Source of the DNA: Streptomyces fildesensis
Lineage (GTDB): Bacteria > Actinomycetota > Actinomycetes > Streptomycetales > Streptomycetaceae
Assembly: GCF_016107395.1 (NCBI RefSeq)
Contig: NZ_JAAIKO010000003.1
Coordinates: 310,001-374,000, forward strand
Direction: 5' to 3'
Length of the DNA stretch: 64,000 bases
Positions 36,640 through 44,015 of the stretch are shown here, piece after piece. The notes under the pieces were generated by a model. The model did not search any database. It saw nothing but the letters and a program-made list of their open reading frames with translations, and had not been told where the DNA came from. The position numbers and the translations under genes were made by a program. How positions within the stretch are numbered: position 1 is the first letter of the stretch; each line of letters opens with the position of its first letter.

Positions 36640-37820
36640 CGCGTGATGCGTTCCCTGCACTCGGGTCGCGACGGATCGAGCATGTCGCGGTAGAGGTCCG
36701 CGACCGATGCCGTCGTCCGCCGCACGTCGTATGTCGTGCGCACGTGGTTGAGGGCCCGGCGGGCCGCGGTTGCGCACACGCCGGGGTTGGTCAGCAGGCC
36801 GAGCAGCGCCTGGGCGAGGGCGTCGGGATCCTCCGGCGGCACCAGGCAGAAGCGCTCCTGGCCGGGTGGCAGGCTCTCCCGCGCGCCGTCGACGTCGGTC
36901 ATCACCACGGGGCGGCCGCAGGCCATCGCCTCCAGCGGGGCCAGCGCCATCCCCTCCCACCGGGACGGCTGGACGACCACGTCGGCGGCCCGGTACCAGG
37001 GGACGGCGTCGCGGGTGGCCCCGGCGAACAGCACCCCTTCGGGGGCGTCCCGGAGCAGCCGGTCGCGGTCGGGTCCTTCGCCCACCAGGACCAGCCGGGC
37101 GTCGGGCAGCCGGGCGGTGACCTCGGGCCAGGCCCGCAGGAGCAGGTCCTGGCCCTTCTGCGGACACAGCCGGCCCACGCAGACCACGAGGCGGTCGGCG
37201 GGACCCAGGTCGGTGAGGGCGGGCATCGAGGCGCGCAGTCCGCGGGCCGCGTCCGGCGGCCCGCCGTCGGGAGTGAATCGCTCGAGGTCGACGCCGTTGG
37301 GAACGACCGCCCAGCGGGCGTCGATCCCGGCACGTTCCCCTGTCAGCCGTTCGCTCTCGCTGACACAGAGCACCCGGGTGGCCCAGCGCGCGGCCCACCG
37401 CTCCCAGCGCAGAGCGGCGTACGCGGTCGCCCCGCCGACCGCTTCGAAGGACCAGGCGTGCGGCTGGAACACCGTCGGGACCCGGCCGCGTACCGCCAGC
37501 CGTCCGGCCAGTCCGGCCTTGGCGCTGTGGGCGTGCAGCAGGTCGGGACGCACCTCGCGGACCACCCGGCGGGCGCGGGCGGTCTCGCCGGGAAGGCCTG
37601 GGCCGGGGGAACGGCCGGCCGCCCAGGGCACGACCTCGGCGCCCGCCTCGGCCGCGTCGGCGGCCAGGACGCCGCCGGGAGGGCAGGCCACGACCGCGCG
37701 GACCCCGTCACCGACCTGGGCCCGCACCAGGTCGGTGACGACGCGGGCGACCCCGCCGTCGACCGGCTGAACGAGGTGGAGCACCGTCAGCCGGCCCGGG
37801 TCCTGCTGGTGTTGCGGCAT
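36636..37820 (-). CDS. Glycosyltransferase, GT4 family, first gene of the exopolysaccharide operon
   Basis: 394 residues from ATG 37820; a longer in-frame start at 37910 is possible. It begins LTVLHLVQPVDGGVARVVTDL and has VGRLCPQKGQDLLLRAWPEV plus the EX7E motif EGMALAPLEAMACG (about 285-298). Transfers a sugar from an NDP donor to the growing lipid-linked unit. All eight genes downstream on this strand touch or overlap, so its promoter in the 37.8-38.0 kb gap probably controls the whole operon. Confidence 0.9.
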   Translation of the reverse strand: MPQHQQDPGRLTVLHLVQPVDGGVARVVTDLVRAQVGDGVRAVVACPPGGVLAADAAEAGAEVVPWAAGRSPGPGLPGETARARRVVREVRPDLLHAHSAKAGLAGRLAVRGRVPTVFQPHAWSFEAVGGATAYAALRWERWAARWATRVLCVSESERLTGERAGIDARWAVVPNGVDLERFTPDGGPPDAARGLRASMPALTDLGPADRLVVCVGRLCPQKGQDLLLRAWPEVTARLPDARLVLVGEGPDRDRLLRDAPEGVLFAGATRDAVPWYRAADVVVQPSRWEGMALAPLEAMACGRPVVMTDVDGARESLPPGQERFCLVPPEDPDALAQALLGLLTNPGVCATAARRALNHVRTTYDVRRTTASVADLYRDMLDPSRPECRERITR

Positions 37821-38388
37821 CGCGCGCCGTTCTCTCTCTCCGCGACATGAAGAATCGGATGTGTGCTGCCTGCCCTGTCCCGCCACATCAGTGGTCTGTC
37901 CCGCTAACAACGAGGGGTCTGCCGGGCAGGTAATCCTTGTTCGGCGCGCCGGCGCGAAATCGGAGCTCAGTGCCGCCGCCGGCCGACGGCGGAACCTGGT
38001 TCACCGACCGGCGCCCGCAGGTCGATCGGCGAACTCCTGTTCGTCCGCTCGCAAATGCCGGCGGAATGCTGGTTGCTCTCCACAGTCAACCATCAGAACA
38101 GGAATGCACCGTGACAGAGCGCGGATTGAAAATCACGCAGGACGCGCTGACCACGGCTCCTAGCACATTCTTACGACCAACTGATCAATCAGCGCGGTGT
38201 GTTGACGTACCGGCGTTTGTCGAACGGGGTCGCGAAAGAAACGATGCGGCTATTCGGTAACCCGTACACATGCGCGGGATTTCACCTTCCGGGGGAGGTA
38301 CCCCCGGGCGTGCCGGTGCGTTGATAGTTCCGTTGGCCCATCCGGGCCAACGCCGCTTTCCAGCTCTCCAGTAGAAAAAGGTGCTCCC
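37821..38388. other. Divergent intergenic region: exopolysaccharide operon / chaplin 2
   Basis: 568 bases, the longest gene-free stretch of the surface locus. It must hold the operon promoter (leftward) and the chaplin promoter (rightward). The right half (38080-38280) is clearly richer in A+T. Its length suggests more than one regulator binding site; I could not identify specific operators. Confidence 0.5.
38297..38324 (+). promoter_or_regulatory. Candidate sigma-BldN-type promoter for chaplin 2
   Basis: GGTACC (38297-38302), 16 bases, then CGTTGA (38319-38324). The -10 matches the remembered sigma-BldN consensus exactly; the -35 matches CGTAAC at four of six positions. Confidence 0.45.
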
Positions 38389-38628
38389 TTGTCACGCTTC
38401 GCCAAGGCAACCGTTCTGACCGCTTTCGCCGGTGCCGCTGTCGCCGGTGCGTCCGGTATCGCTTTCGCGGACTCCGGTGCCCAGGGTGCCGCTGTGGAGT
38501 CGCCCGGTGTCGGTTCCGGCAACCAGATCCAGGTTCCGGTGCACGTGCCCGTCAACCTGTGCGGCAACTCCGTCAGCGTGATCGGCCTGCTCAACCCGGT
38601 ATTCGGCAACGTCTGCGTGAACCGCTGA
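38389..38628 (+). CDS. Short chaplin 2
   Basis: 79 residues, apparently from a TTG start with AAAAAGG upstream. Signal peptide residues 1-27 (ending GIAFADSGA), one chaplin domain with ESPGVGSGNQIQVPVHVPVNLCGNS, then VIGLLNPVFGNVCVN, both cysteines present. It should be secreted and assemble into surface amyloid. The rare TTG start may lower its translation. Confidence 0.94.
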   Translation: MSRFAKATVLTAFAGAAVAGASGIAFADSGAQGAAVESPGVGSGNQIQVPVHVPVNLCGNSVSVIGLLNPVFGNVCVNR

Positions 38629-38678
38629 CCGCACGGCTCGTTGTCCGGGCCGGGGTCGTCACCATTCGGGTGAAGGGC

Positions 38679-38706
38679 CATAACTAAACCTGGGATGGAC
38701 AGTTGA
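38679..38706 (+). promoter_or_regulatory. Rodlin promoter 2 (sigma-BldN type)
   Basis: CATAAC (38679-38684), 16 bases, AGTTGA (38701-38706), with the same TAAACC and GTTGATC context as the other rodlin promoters. It lies 48 bases upstream of the rodlin 2 start. Confidence 0.6.
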
Positions 38707-38753
38707 TCAGTCCGACCCGGTACCGGGGCAATCTCGCACAAGAAGGAATAATC

Positions 38754-39164
38754 GTGATCAAGAAGTTCCTCGCCACGGCTGCGGTGGCTGTCTCCGTCGT
38801 CGGCGCCACCGCCGCGATGGCCGCGCCCGCGATGGCGATCGGCGACGACAGCGGTGCCAGCACCACCAACGGCAACGGTTCCGAGCAGTCGTACGGCAAC
38901 ACTTACACCAGCGGCTACATGAGCCCCTCGTTCGCGCTCGTCCAGGGTTCCCTGAACAAGCCGTGCATCGCCCTCCCGGCGAAGGCCAACGTCGGTTCGC
39001 TGGTCGGCCTGGTTCCGATCACGGTCCAGGACATCAACGTCCTGTCGTCGCCGCAGAACCAGCAGTGCACCGAGAACTCCTCGCAGATCAAGGGCGACGA
39101 GCCGCTGTCGCACATCCTGGACCAGATCCCGGTCCTCTCCGGCAACGGCGCGGGCAACCACTGA
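38754..39164 (+). CDS. Rodlin 2
   Basis: 136 residues from GTG 38754 with AAGGA upstream. Signal peptide (1-31, ending AMAAPAMA-IG), then GASTTNGNGSEQSYGNTYT, VQGSLNKPCIALPAKANVGS, VPITVQDINVLSSPQNQQC and GDEPLSHILDQIPVLSGNG. Very close to rodlin 1 over the mature part. A longer in-frame start upstream would overlap the promoter and is rejected. Confidence 0.95.
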   Translation: MIKKFLATAAVAVSVVGATAAMAAPAMAIGDDSGASTTNGNGSEQSYGNTYTSGYMSPSFALVQGSLNKPCIALPAKANVGSLVGLVPITVQDINVLSSPQNQQCTENSSQIKGDEPLSHILDQIPVLSGNGAGNH

Positions 39165-39180
39165 TCCGCATTGCCTGAAG

Positions 39181-39217
39181 GCCCTGGCCGCCGGTGATCA
39201 CCACCGGCGGCCAGGGC
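39181..39217 (+). terminator. Hairpin terminator after rodlin 2
   Basis: A perfect 16-base stem (39181-39196 with 39202-39217) and a five-base loop, 16 bases after the stop. Confidence 0.85.
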
Positions 39218-39456
39218 TGTTCTGCGTTGACCGCAATTCGTACCTGGAATCGTATTCAGCACGGCAATTCGTGAATTGCGGAAGCCGAAGTTACGGCATT
39301 CGGGTGGATGATCACGGCAGCGGCACGTGAAGGGTTTCTCCAGCCATCGGCAGTCGTTACCCCGGATGGTAGCGGCGTCACGGGCGGCAAGAAATTCCCC
39401 CGGGCAGCACGACGGTCGTGACTGTGATCGACGCCCCTACGGAAAGGGAGCTCAAC

Positions 39457-39690
39457 GTGAAATACTCGAAGGTTGCCGCAATCGCCGCAGGAACGCTGAT
39501 GGTCATGGGTGGCGCTGCCCCCGCATTCGCCGACGCCGGCGCCCAGGCCGAGGTCTCGCACTCCCCGGGTGTGCTGTCGGGCAACAGCCTTCAGGTCCCG
39601 ATCCACATCCCGGTCAACGTGTGCGGCAACACGGTCAACGTCATCGCCCTGCTCAACCCGGCGTTCGGCAACGCCTGCACCAACAAGTGA
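39457..39690 (+). CDS. Short chaplin 3
   Basis: 77 residues from GTG 39457 with GGGAG upstream. Signal peptide MKYSKVAAIAAGTLMVMGGAAPAFA, then a chaplin domain (HSPGVLSGNSLQVPIHIPVNVCGNT, IALLNPAFGNACTNK) with two cysteines. The mature part is barely longer than the domain itself, like ChpE/ChpH-type chaplins. Separated from the long chaplin by a strong terminator. Confidence 0.95.
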   Translation: MKYSKVAAIAAGTLMVMGGAAPAFADAGAQAEVSHSPGVLSGNSLQVPIHIPVNVCGNTVNVIALLNPAFGNACTNK

Positions 39691-39722
39691 CGTTGGTCCC
39701 CAGCCCGTGAGGGCGACCCGTT

Positions 39723-39758
39723 GCGGCCCCGGAGCGCTCGCCTGTGCTCCGGGGCCGC
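39723..39758 (+). terminator. Hairpin terminator after chaplin 3
   Basis: A perfect 13-base stem (39723-39735 with 39746-39758) and a 10-base loop. Confidence 0.85.
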
Positions 39759-39826
39759 TTCGGTTGCGGCGTGCGGGAGACCTTCCCGCGCGCTTCGTGA
39801 AACACCCATGGCAGGGAAGAGAGTCG

Positions 39827-40597
39827 ATGCGACAGGCCTTGAGCAGGAGTCTGATCACCGTCGCCGCGGCGAGCGGAGTGCTCGCCATGACCGGCGGCTA
39901 CGCACACGCCGATACGGAGGCGCAGGCGACCACCTCGAACTCGCCGGGCGTGCTGTCCGGCGACAGCGTCCAGGTCCCGGTGGACGCGCCGGTGAACCTG
40001 TGCGGCAACTCGGTGGACGTCGTGGCGCTGTTGAACCCGTCGATGGGCAACGGCTGCGGCAACGAGTCGGCCCCGGCGCACGAGCGGCACGCGGCGGTAC
40101 CCGCGCAGCACACCGGGGCACCCTCGCACGGGAGCGCCCAGCACGGCGGCCGGCACCACAAGGAGCACAGCGGCCACCACGGCATGCGGCACGACGAAGG
40201 GAACACCACGTCGGGCTCGCCCGGTGTGGGCTCGGGCAACAGCATCCGGGTGCCGGTCCAGGCCCCGGTCACCGTGTGCGGCGACTCGGTGAACGTCGTG
40301 GCGCTGCTGAACCCGGCCATGGGTACGGACTGCGGTGGGGACGAGTGGACCCCGCCGCCGACGCACCCCATGCCGCCGCCGGTCCGGCACACCCCGCCGC
40401 CGACGCACGTCACCCCGCCGCCGGTCGAGCAGGTCACGCCGCCGAAGCACGCGGCCGCGACCCGGCCCGTCGTTCCGGTGCGCGCGCAGCTCGCTCAGAC
40501 GGGTTCCGGGGATCTCGGTACGGCCGGAGCGGTCAGTGCGGGGCTGCTGCTGAGTGGAGCAATGCTCTACCGCCGAACGCGCGCCGCACGGGTCTGA
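39827..40597 (+). CDS. Long chaplin with two chaplin domains and sortase anchor
   Basis: 256 residues from ATG 39827 (GGGAAGAGAG upstream). Signal peptide (1-28), chaplin domain 1 (about 35-80, SPGVLSGDSVQVPVDAPVNLCGNS), a His-rich spacer (HHKEHSGHHGMRHDE), domain 2 (about 127-170, SPGVGSGNSIRVPVQAPVTVCGDS), a Pro/Thr/His tail, then LAQTG, a hydrophobic helix and RRTRAARV. The LAxTG motif is recognised by the Streptomyces class E sortases, so the protein should be fixed to peptidoglycan and anchor the short chaplins, like ChpA-C. Confidence 0.95.
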   Translation: MRQALSRSLITVAAASGVLAMTGGYAHADTEAQATTSNSPGVLSGDSVQVPVDAPVNLCGNSVDVVALLNPSMGNGCGNESAPAHERHAAVPAQHTGAPSHGSAQHGGRHHKEHSGHHGMRHDEGNTTSGSPGVGSGNSIRVPVQAPVTVCGDSVNVVALLNPAMGTDCGGDEWTPPPTHPMPPPVRHTPPPTHVTPPPVEQVTPPKHAAATRPVVPVRAQLAQTGSGDLGTAGAVSAGLLLSGAMLYRRTRAARV

Positions 40598-41068
40598 TCG
40601 AATTGATCTGTTGACGCGATGGGGAAACGGCCTGCCCCGGTGTCCCGCGACAGGAGAGATTCGCGAGGTGCCCGAATCGGCGAATTCGCCGGCGGCTGGG
40701 GGCCCACCGCGGGCAGGCCGTGCGCAGGAATCTGCGGACTCCTCGTGCGTCTTCGATAGTACGGGCCGGACGCCGTGGTCCCCCCGGCCGAACCGCGACT
40801 TCACGCGAACGAGAATATGTCATTTCGCTTGTTTCACATGCGTTCGGCTGTTTCCGGTACTCCTGGCCGGAATCCGGAGAACTCAATTGATACTAGAATT
40901 GCATGAGTTCTTCACTTTCGAGTGATTGCCAAGAAGGATCTTTCCTCATGGTTTCCGTTGCGCGGCGGGGTCGTTAGCCAGGGGGACTACGGCGTCGTGA
41001 GCCACCAGCCGCTCACCCGGCCACCACCTCTGTGGCCGACCCGGGCGCCGCTACTGAAAGGGTTGACA
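40598..41068. other. Intergenic region between long chaplin and the chaplin-signal protein
   Basis: 471 bases. An A+T-rich stretch at about 40810-40960 looks like promoter DNA. A GAAAGGG ribosome site lies near 41055. I found no terminator-like perfect hairpin after the long chaplin and no further gene. Confidence 0.5.
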
Positions 41069-41404
41069 GTGAAGTTCTCCAAGGTTGCTGTGGTCGTCGC
41101 CGGTTCCGTGATGGCCGTGGGTGCCGCCGCGCCGGCGTTCGCCGCCGACGGGGCCCCGATGCCGACCAGCATCAACGGCGGCCTCGACCAGGCCTTCGCG
41201 GCGCAGCCGGTGCAGCAGGCGGGCGACGCCAGCCTCGGACCCGTGGTGGGCGCGGTCTCCAAGACCACCGACAAGCTGCGGTCGGACACCTCCACGGACT
41301 CGCTCCTGGGCCAGACGACCGACGCCGCCAAGAACCTGACGCCGGCGCTGGCCGGCGCCGCGAAGGCCACGTCGCTGCTCGGCGGCCTGCCCCTCGGCGG
41401 CTGA
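41069..41404 (+). CDS. Small secreted protein with a chaplin-type signal peptide but no chaplin domain
   Basis: 111 residues from GTG 41069. The signal peptide (MKFSKVAVVVAGSVMAVGAAAPAFA) is nearly the same as that of chaplin 3. The mature 86 residues have no cysteines and no chaplin or rodlin motif; they form likely amphipathic helices (LDQAFAAQPVQQAGD, VVGAVSKTTDKLRSD, DAAKNLTPALAGAAKATSLL) and end Gly/Leu-rich. It may be an additional component of the surface layer. Function unknown. Confidence 0.8.
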   Translation: MKFSKVAVVVAGSVMAVGAAAPAFAADGAPMPTSINGGLDQAFAAQPVQQAGDASLGPVVGAVSKTTDKLRSDTSTDSLLGQTTDAAKNLTPALAGAAKATSLLGGLPLGG

Positions 41405-41445
41405 CTTCACTGTGCGGGGCAATTTCCGCCAATGGAATGAAGCTC

Positions 41446-41473
41446 CGGAACCAAACCCGTTCTGAACGGTTGA
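41446..41473 (+). promoter_or_regulatory. Rodlin promoter 3 (sigma-BldN type)
   Basis: CGGAAC (41446-41451), 16 bases, GGTTGA (41468-41473), again with CAAACC after the -35 and GTTGATC at the -10. It is 49 bases from the start codon, nearly the same distance as for the other two rodlins. Confidence 0.6.
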
Positions 41474-41521
41474 TCTCTTCGCCCCGACGTAGGGCATCCC
41501 CCCGCAGACAAAGGACTGATC

Positions 41522-41935
41522 ATGATCAAGAAGTTCCTGGCCGGCGCTGCCCTGGCGGCCTCCGTCGTCGCCGTCGGTGCCGCCTCGGCCGCGCCCGCGA
41601 TGGCCATCGGTGATGAGTCGGGTCTCAACACCGTGAACGGCAACGGGGCGGAGCAGTCCTACGGCAACACCCACACCGACGGCATGCAGAGCCCGCAGAT
41701 CGGCCTCGTGCAGGGCTCGCTCAACAAGCTCTGCGCGGGCGTCCCGGTCAAGGCCAACGTCGGCTCGCTCGTCGGCATCCTGGTGCCGGTCACGGCCCAG
41801 GACATCAACGTCCTGGCGTCGCCGCAGAACCAGCAGTGCGCCGAGAACTCCACCCAGGGCAAGGGCGACGAGGCCGCGTCGCACATCCTGAACCAGATCC
41901 CGGTGCTCTCCGGCAACGGCGCCCACAACGGCTGA
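41522..41935 (+). CDS. Rodlin 3 (divergent)
   Basis: 137 residues. Signal peptide (1-30, ASAAPAMA-IG), then GLNTVNGNGAEQSYGNTHT, VQGSLNKLCAGVPVKANVGS, VPVTAQDINVLASPQNQQCAE and GDEAASHILNQIPVLSGNG. It keeps both cysteines and the rodlin layout but replaces TEN with AEN, PLSHIL with AASHIL and has one extra residue (GILVPV), so it is the most diverged of the three. AAAGGA precedes the ATG. Confidence 0.94.
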   Translation: MIKKFLAGAALAASVVAVGAASAAPAMAIGDESGLNTVNGNGAEQSYGNTHTDGMQSPQIGLVQGSLNKLCAGVPVKANVGSLVGILVPVTAQDINVLASPQNQQCAENSTQGKGDEAASHILNQIPVLSGNGAHNG

Positions 41936-41953
41936 CGCCCGCCACGCACCACT

Positions 41954-41987
41954 CCGGGTCGCCGGCCCATCTCCTCCGGCGACCCGG
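41954..41987 (+). terminator. Hairpin terminator after rodlin 3
   Basis: A 12-base stem (41954-41965 with 41976-41987), 18 bases after the stop, and a 10-base loop. Confidence 0.75.
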
Positions 41988-42045
41988 CCCCCTCACCCGC
42001 GCGTGGTCAGCGGCGGGCTGCCGGTGAGTGCTCAGCGGTGAGTGG

Positions 42046-42495
42046 TCAGCGGCGGGTGAACTCCATGATCCAGTTGGTCACCCAGGTCTGCTCCCCGTCC
42101 ACCGAGAACGCCTGCTCCCAGCGCGCGGAGTCCTCCGTGATCCCCGACCAGATGAAGCGGGCCCTGATCTGCTGCCCCGCATGCGTGTCGTCCCCGTAGA
42201 ACTCGCCGACGCCGTCGGTGAAGGTTCCGGTGACCGGTGGGAACAGCGTCCCGGTGCGCCTGCTGGCCCAGTACAGCGACCACTCCTTGCGCTCGGTGTC
42301 GAACAGCCGCAGGGTCAGCCCGGCGAACTCCTTGGTCGGGAAGACGATCTCGTCGAAGTTCGCGCCCCCCTCGAAGTGCCCCGACGCGTGGCTGACGGCC
42401 GGGAACTCCTCCCACTCGCTGGTCTCGTCGAGGAAGTCGGTGCGCCACCGGTTGGCGACGTCCCAGCTGCCGGTGAGGAAGTCGAAGTCGTTCAT
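42046..42495 (-). CDS. Small beta-barrel-like protein of unknown function (DUF1579-like)
   Basis: 149 residues from ATG 42495 (ATGA overlap with the upstream gene). It begins NDFDFLTGSWDVANRW and continues with alternating beta segments (GTLFPPVTGTFTDGVGEFYGDD, IRARFIWSGI, RWEQAFSVDGEQTWVTNWIMEF), a pattern of small lipocalin-like or DUF1579-type domains that bind hydrophobic ligands. No cofactor motif is certain. Cotranscribed with the gene at 42492-42971 and divergent from the WYL regulator. Confidence 0.75.
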   Translation of the reverse strand: MNDFDFLTGSWDVANRWRTDFLDETSEWEEFPAVSHASGHFEGGANFDEIVFPTKEFAGLTLRLFDTERKEWSLYWASRRTGTLFPPVTGTFTDGVGEFYGDDTHAGQQIRARFIWSGITEDSARWEQAFSVDGEQTWVTNWIMEFTRR

Positions 42496-42971
42496 GAGCG
42501 GTCTCCTGTAGTGCCCTCGGCGAGCGAGTCGGCGAGATAGGCGGCAAGGTCGGGGCGGTCGGGCGCGAGCATGTGGCGTACCCATGCGTCCCGTTCATGG
42601 AGGATCGGCGGCAGCTCCCAGACGCAGCCGATCAGCGTCGGCTCCAGCCGGACGAAGTGCGTGGGGTCCTGGTCGGGACAGCCCAGCACCGGCTGGCCGC
42701 CCGCCGCCCCGGCGAAGTGCAGGGCGTTGTCCCAGGCCCAGCTGTACGCGTTGAGATACGCTCCGTCGTCCCCTCCCCTGTGGAGGACGATGAAGGTGGC
42801 CTGCGGCGTACCGTCCGGCTCGGGCAGCAGCTCCGGGAGGATCGCGTACGCGGCCTTCTCGACCTCGGGCTCGATCCCCGCCGGGTCGGCGGTGACGTGG
42901 TAGCGCTTGATGGAACGGCCCCCCACCTCGACCGGTGGCAGCACCCGCAGCAGTTTCTCCGTGAAAGCCAT
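42492..42971 (-). CDS. Hypothetical protein in a WYL-controlled operon
   Basis: 159 residues from ATG 42971; a GTG-type start at 43001 would lie inside the palindrome and is less likely. Soluble, no signal peptide. Segments FTEKLLRVLPPVEVGGRSIKRYHVT, FIVLHRGGDDGAYLNAYSWAWDN and HERDAWVRHMLAPDRPDLAAYLAD are conserved-looking but match nothing I can name. First gene of the two-gene operon next to the regulator; function unknown. Confidence 0.75.
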   Translation of the reverse strand: MAFTEKLLRVLPPVEVGGRSIKRYHVTADPAGIEPEVEKAAYAILPELLPEPDGTPQATFIVLHRGGDDGAYLNAYSWAWDNALHFAGAAGGQPVLGCPDQDPTHFVRLEPTLIGCVWELPPILHERDAWVRHMLAPDRPDLAAYLADSLAEGTTGDRS

Positions 42972-42990
42972 GGCTGGACCGTAGAGGCCC

Positions 42991-43015
42991 TTCACTGACA
43001 TCTTGTGTCAGTGAA
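42991..43015. promoter_or_regulatory. Perfect palindrome, probable operator of the WYL regulator
   Basis: TTCACTGACA (42991-43000) and TGTCAGTGAA (43006-43015) are perfect inverted repeats around a 5-base spacer. The site overlaps the start codon of the regulator and lies 20 bases upstream of the divergent gene. This is the expected place for an operator that lets the regulator control both itself and its neighbours. Confidence 0.75.
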
Positions 43016-43967
43016 GTCCAGCCGTCTGCTCTCCGTTCTGCTGCTGCTCCAGACCCGGGGCCGGATGACCGCCGCCCAGCTCGCGCAGGAGCTGGAGGTG
43101 TCGGTGCGGACCGTCTACCGGGACGTCGACGCGCTGCACGCGGCGGGCGTCCCGCTGTACGGCGACGCCGGGCACTCCGGCGGCTACCAGCTCCTCGCCG
43201 GCTACCGCACCCGGCTGACCGGACTGAGCGCGGGCGAGGCGGAGGCGCTCTTCCTGTCCGGCATCCCGGGCCCCGCCGCCGAGCTGGGACTCGGCTCCGC
43301 CCTCGCGAACGCCCAGCTCAAACTGCGCGCGGCGCTCCCGCCCGAACTGCGCGCCCAGGCCGAACGCATGCAGTCCAGATTCCATCTCGACGCGCCCGGC
43401 TGGTACGCGGAGGACGATGACGTCCCGCATCTGCCGAAGGTCGCGGACGCGGTGTGGCACAGCCGGGTGCTCGACGTCCGCTACCGCCGCTGGAAGGCGC
43501 CGACCGATGTCGACCGGCGCCTGGAGCCGTACGGGCTGGTCCTCAAGGCGGGCCGCTGGTACCTCGTCGCCGGGCCGGGACCGTACACCTACCGCGTCGA
43601 CCAGATCCTCGAACTCACCGTGCTCGACGAGGAGTTCCAGCCACCCGAGGACTTCGGCCTGGTCGGCTACTGGCAGCGCTACCAGGCGGACTTCCACGCC
43701 CGTCTCCACCAGGGCGAGGCTCTGGTCCGGCTCGCGCCGGGCGCCGCGTCCCGGCTCACCGGAGCCGCCGCCCGCGCCCTGGCCGCCACCGGAACCCCGG
43801 AACCGGACGGCTGGACCCGCGCGACGCTCCCCATCGAGTCCCTCGACCACGCCCACGGCGCGTTCCTCGCCCTCGGCACGGACATCGAAGTCCTCGGCCC
43901 CCCGGAACTGCGCTCCCGGCTGGCCGGGACCGCCCGGACGCTGGCGGACCGGTACGCCTCCGCGTGA
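43005..43967 (+). CDS. WYL-domain transcriptional regulator (DeoR/YafY type)
   Basis: 320 residues from GTG 43005 (GTG 43011 is also possible). N-terminal winged helix-turn-helix (RLLSVLLLLQTRGRMTAAQLAQELEVSVRTVYRDVDAL), the conserved GHSGGYQLL wing segment, then a WYL domain (about 150-220, with VLDVRYRRWK and KAGRWYLVAG) and a C-terminal extension. Such proteins often sense a small ligand through the WYL fold. It starts within a perfect palindrome and probably represses the divergent two-gene operon. Confidence 0.92.
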   Translation: MSVKSSRLLSVLLLLQTRGRMTAAQLAQELEVSVRTVYRDVDALHAAGVPLYGDAGHSGGYQLLAGYRTRLTGLSAGEAEALFLSGIPGPAAELGLGSALANAQLKLRAALPPELRAQAERMQSRFHLDAPGWYAEDDDVPHLPKVADAVWHSRVLDVRYRRWKAPTDVDRRLEPYGLVLKAGRWYLVAGPGPYTYRVDQILELTVLDEEFQPPEDFGLVGYWQRYQADFHARLHQGEALVRLAPGAASRLTGAAARALAATGTPEPDGWTRATLPIESLDHAHGAFLALGTDIEVLGPPELRSRLAGTARTLADRYASA

Positions 43968-44015
43968 CAGCGGCGCCCGTCCGGGGACGAACCCGGGCAC
44001 GGGCACAATGACACT

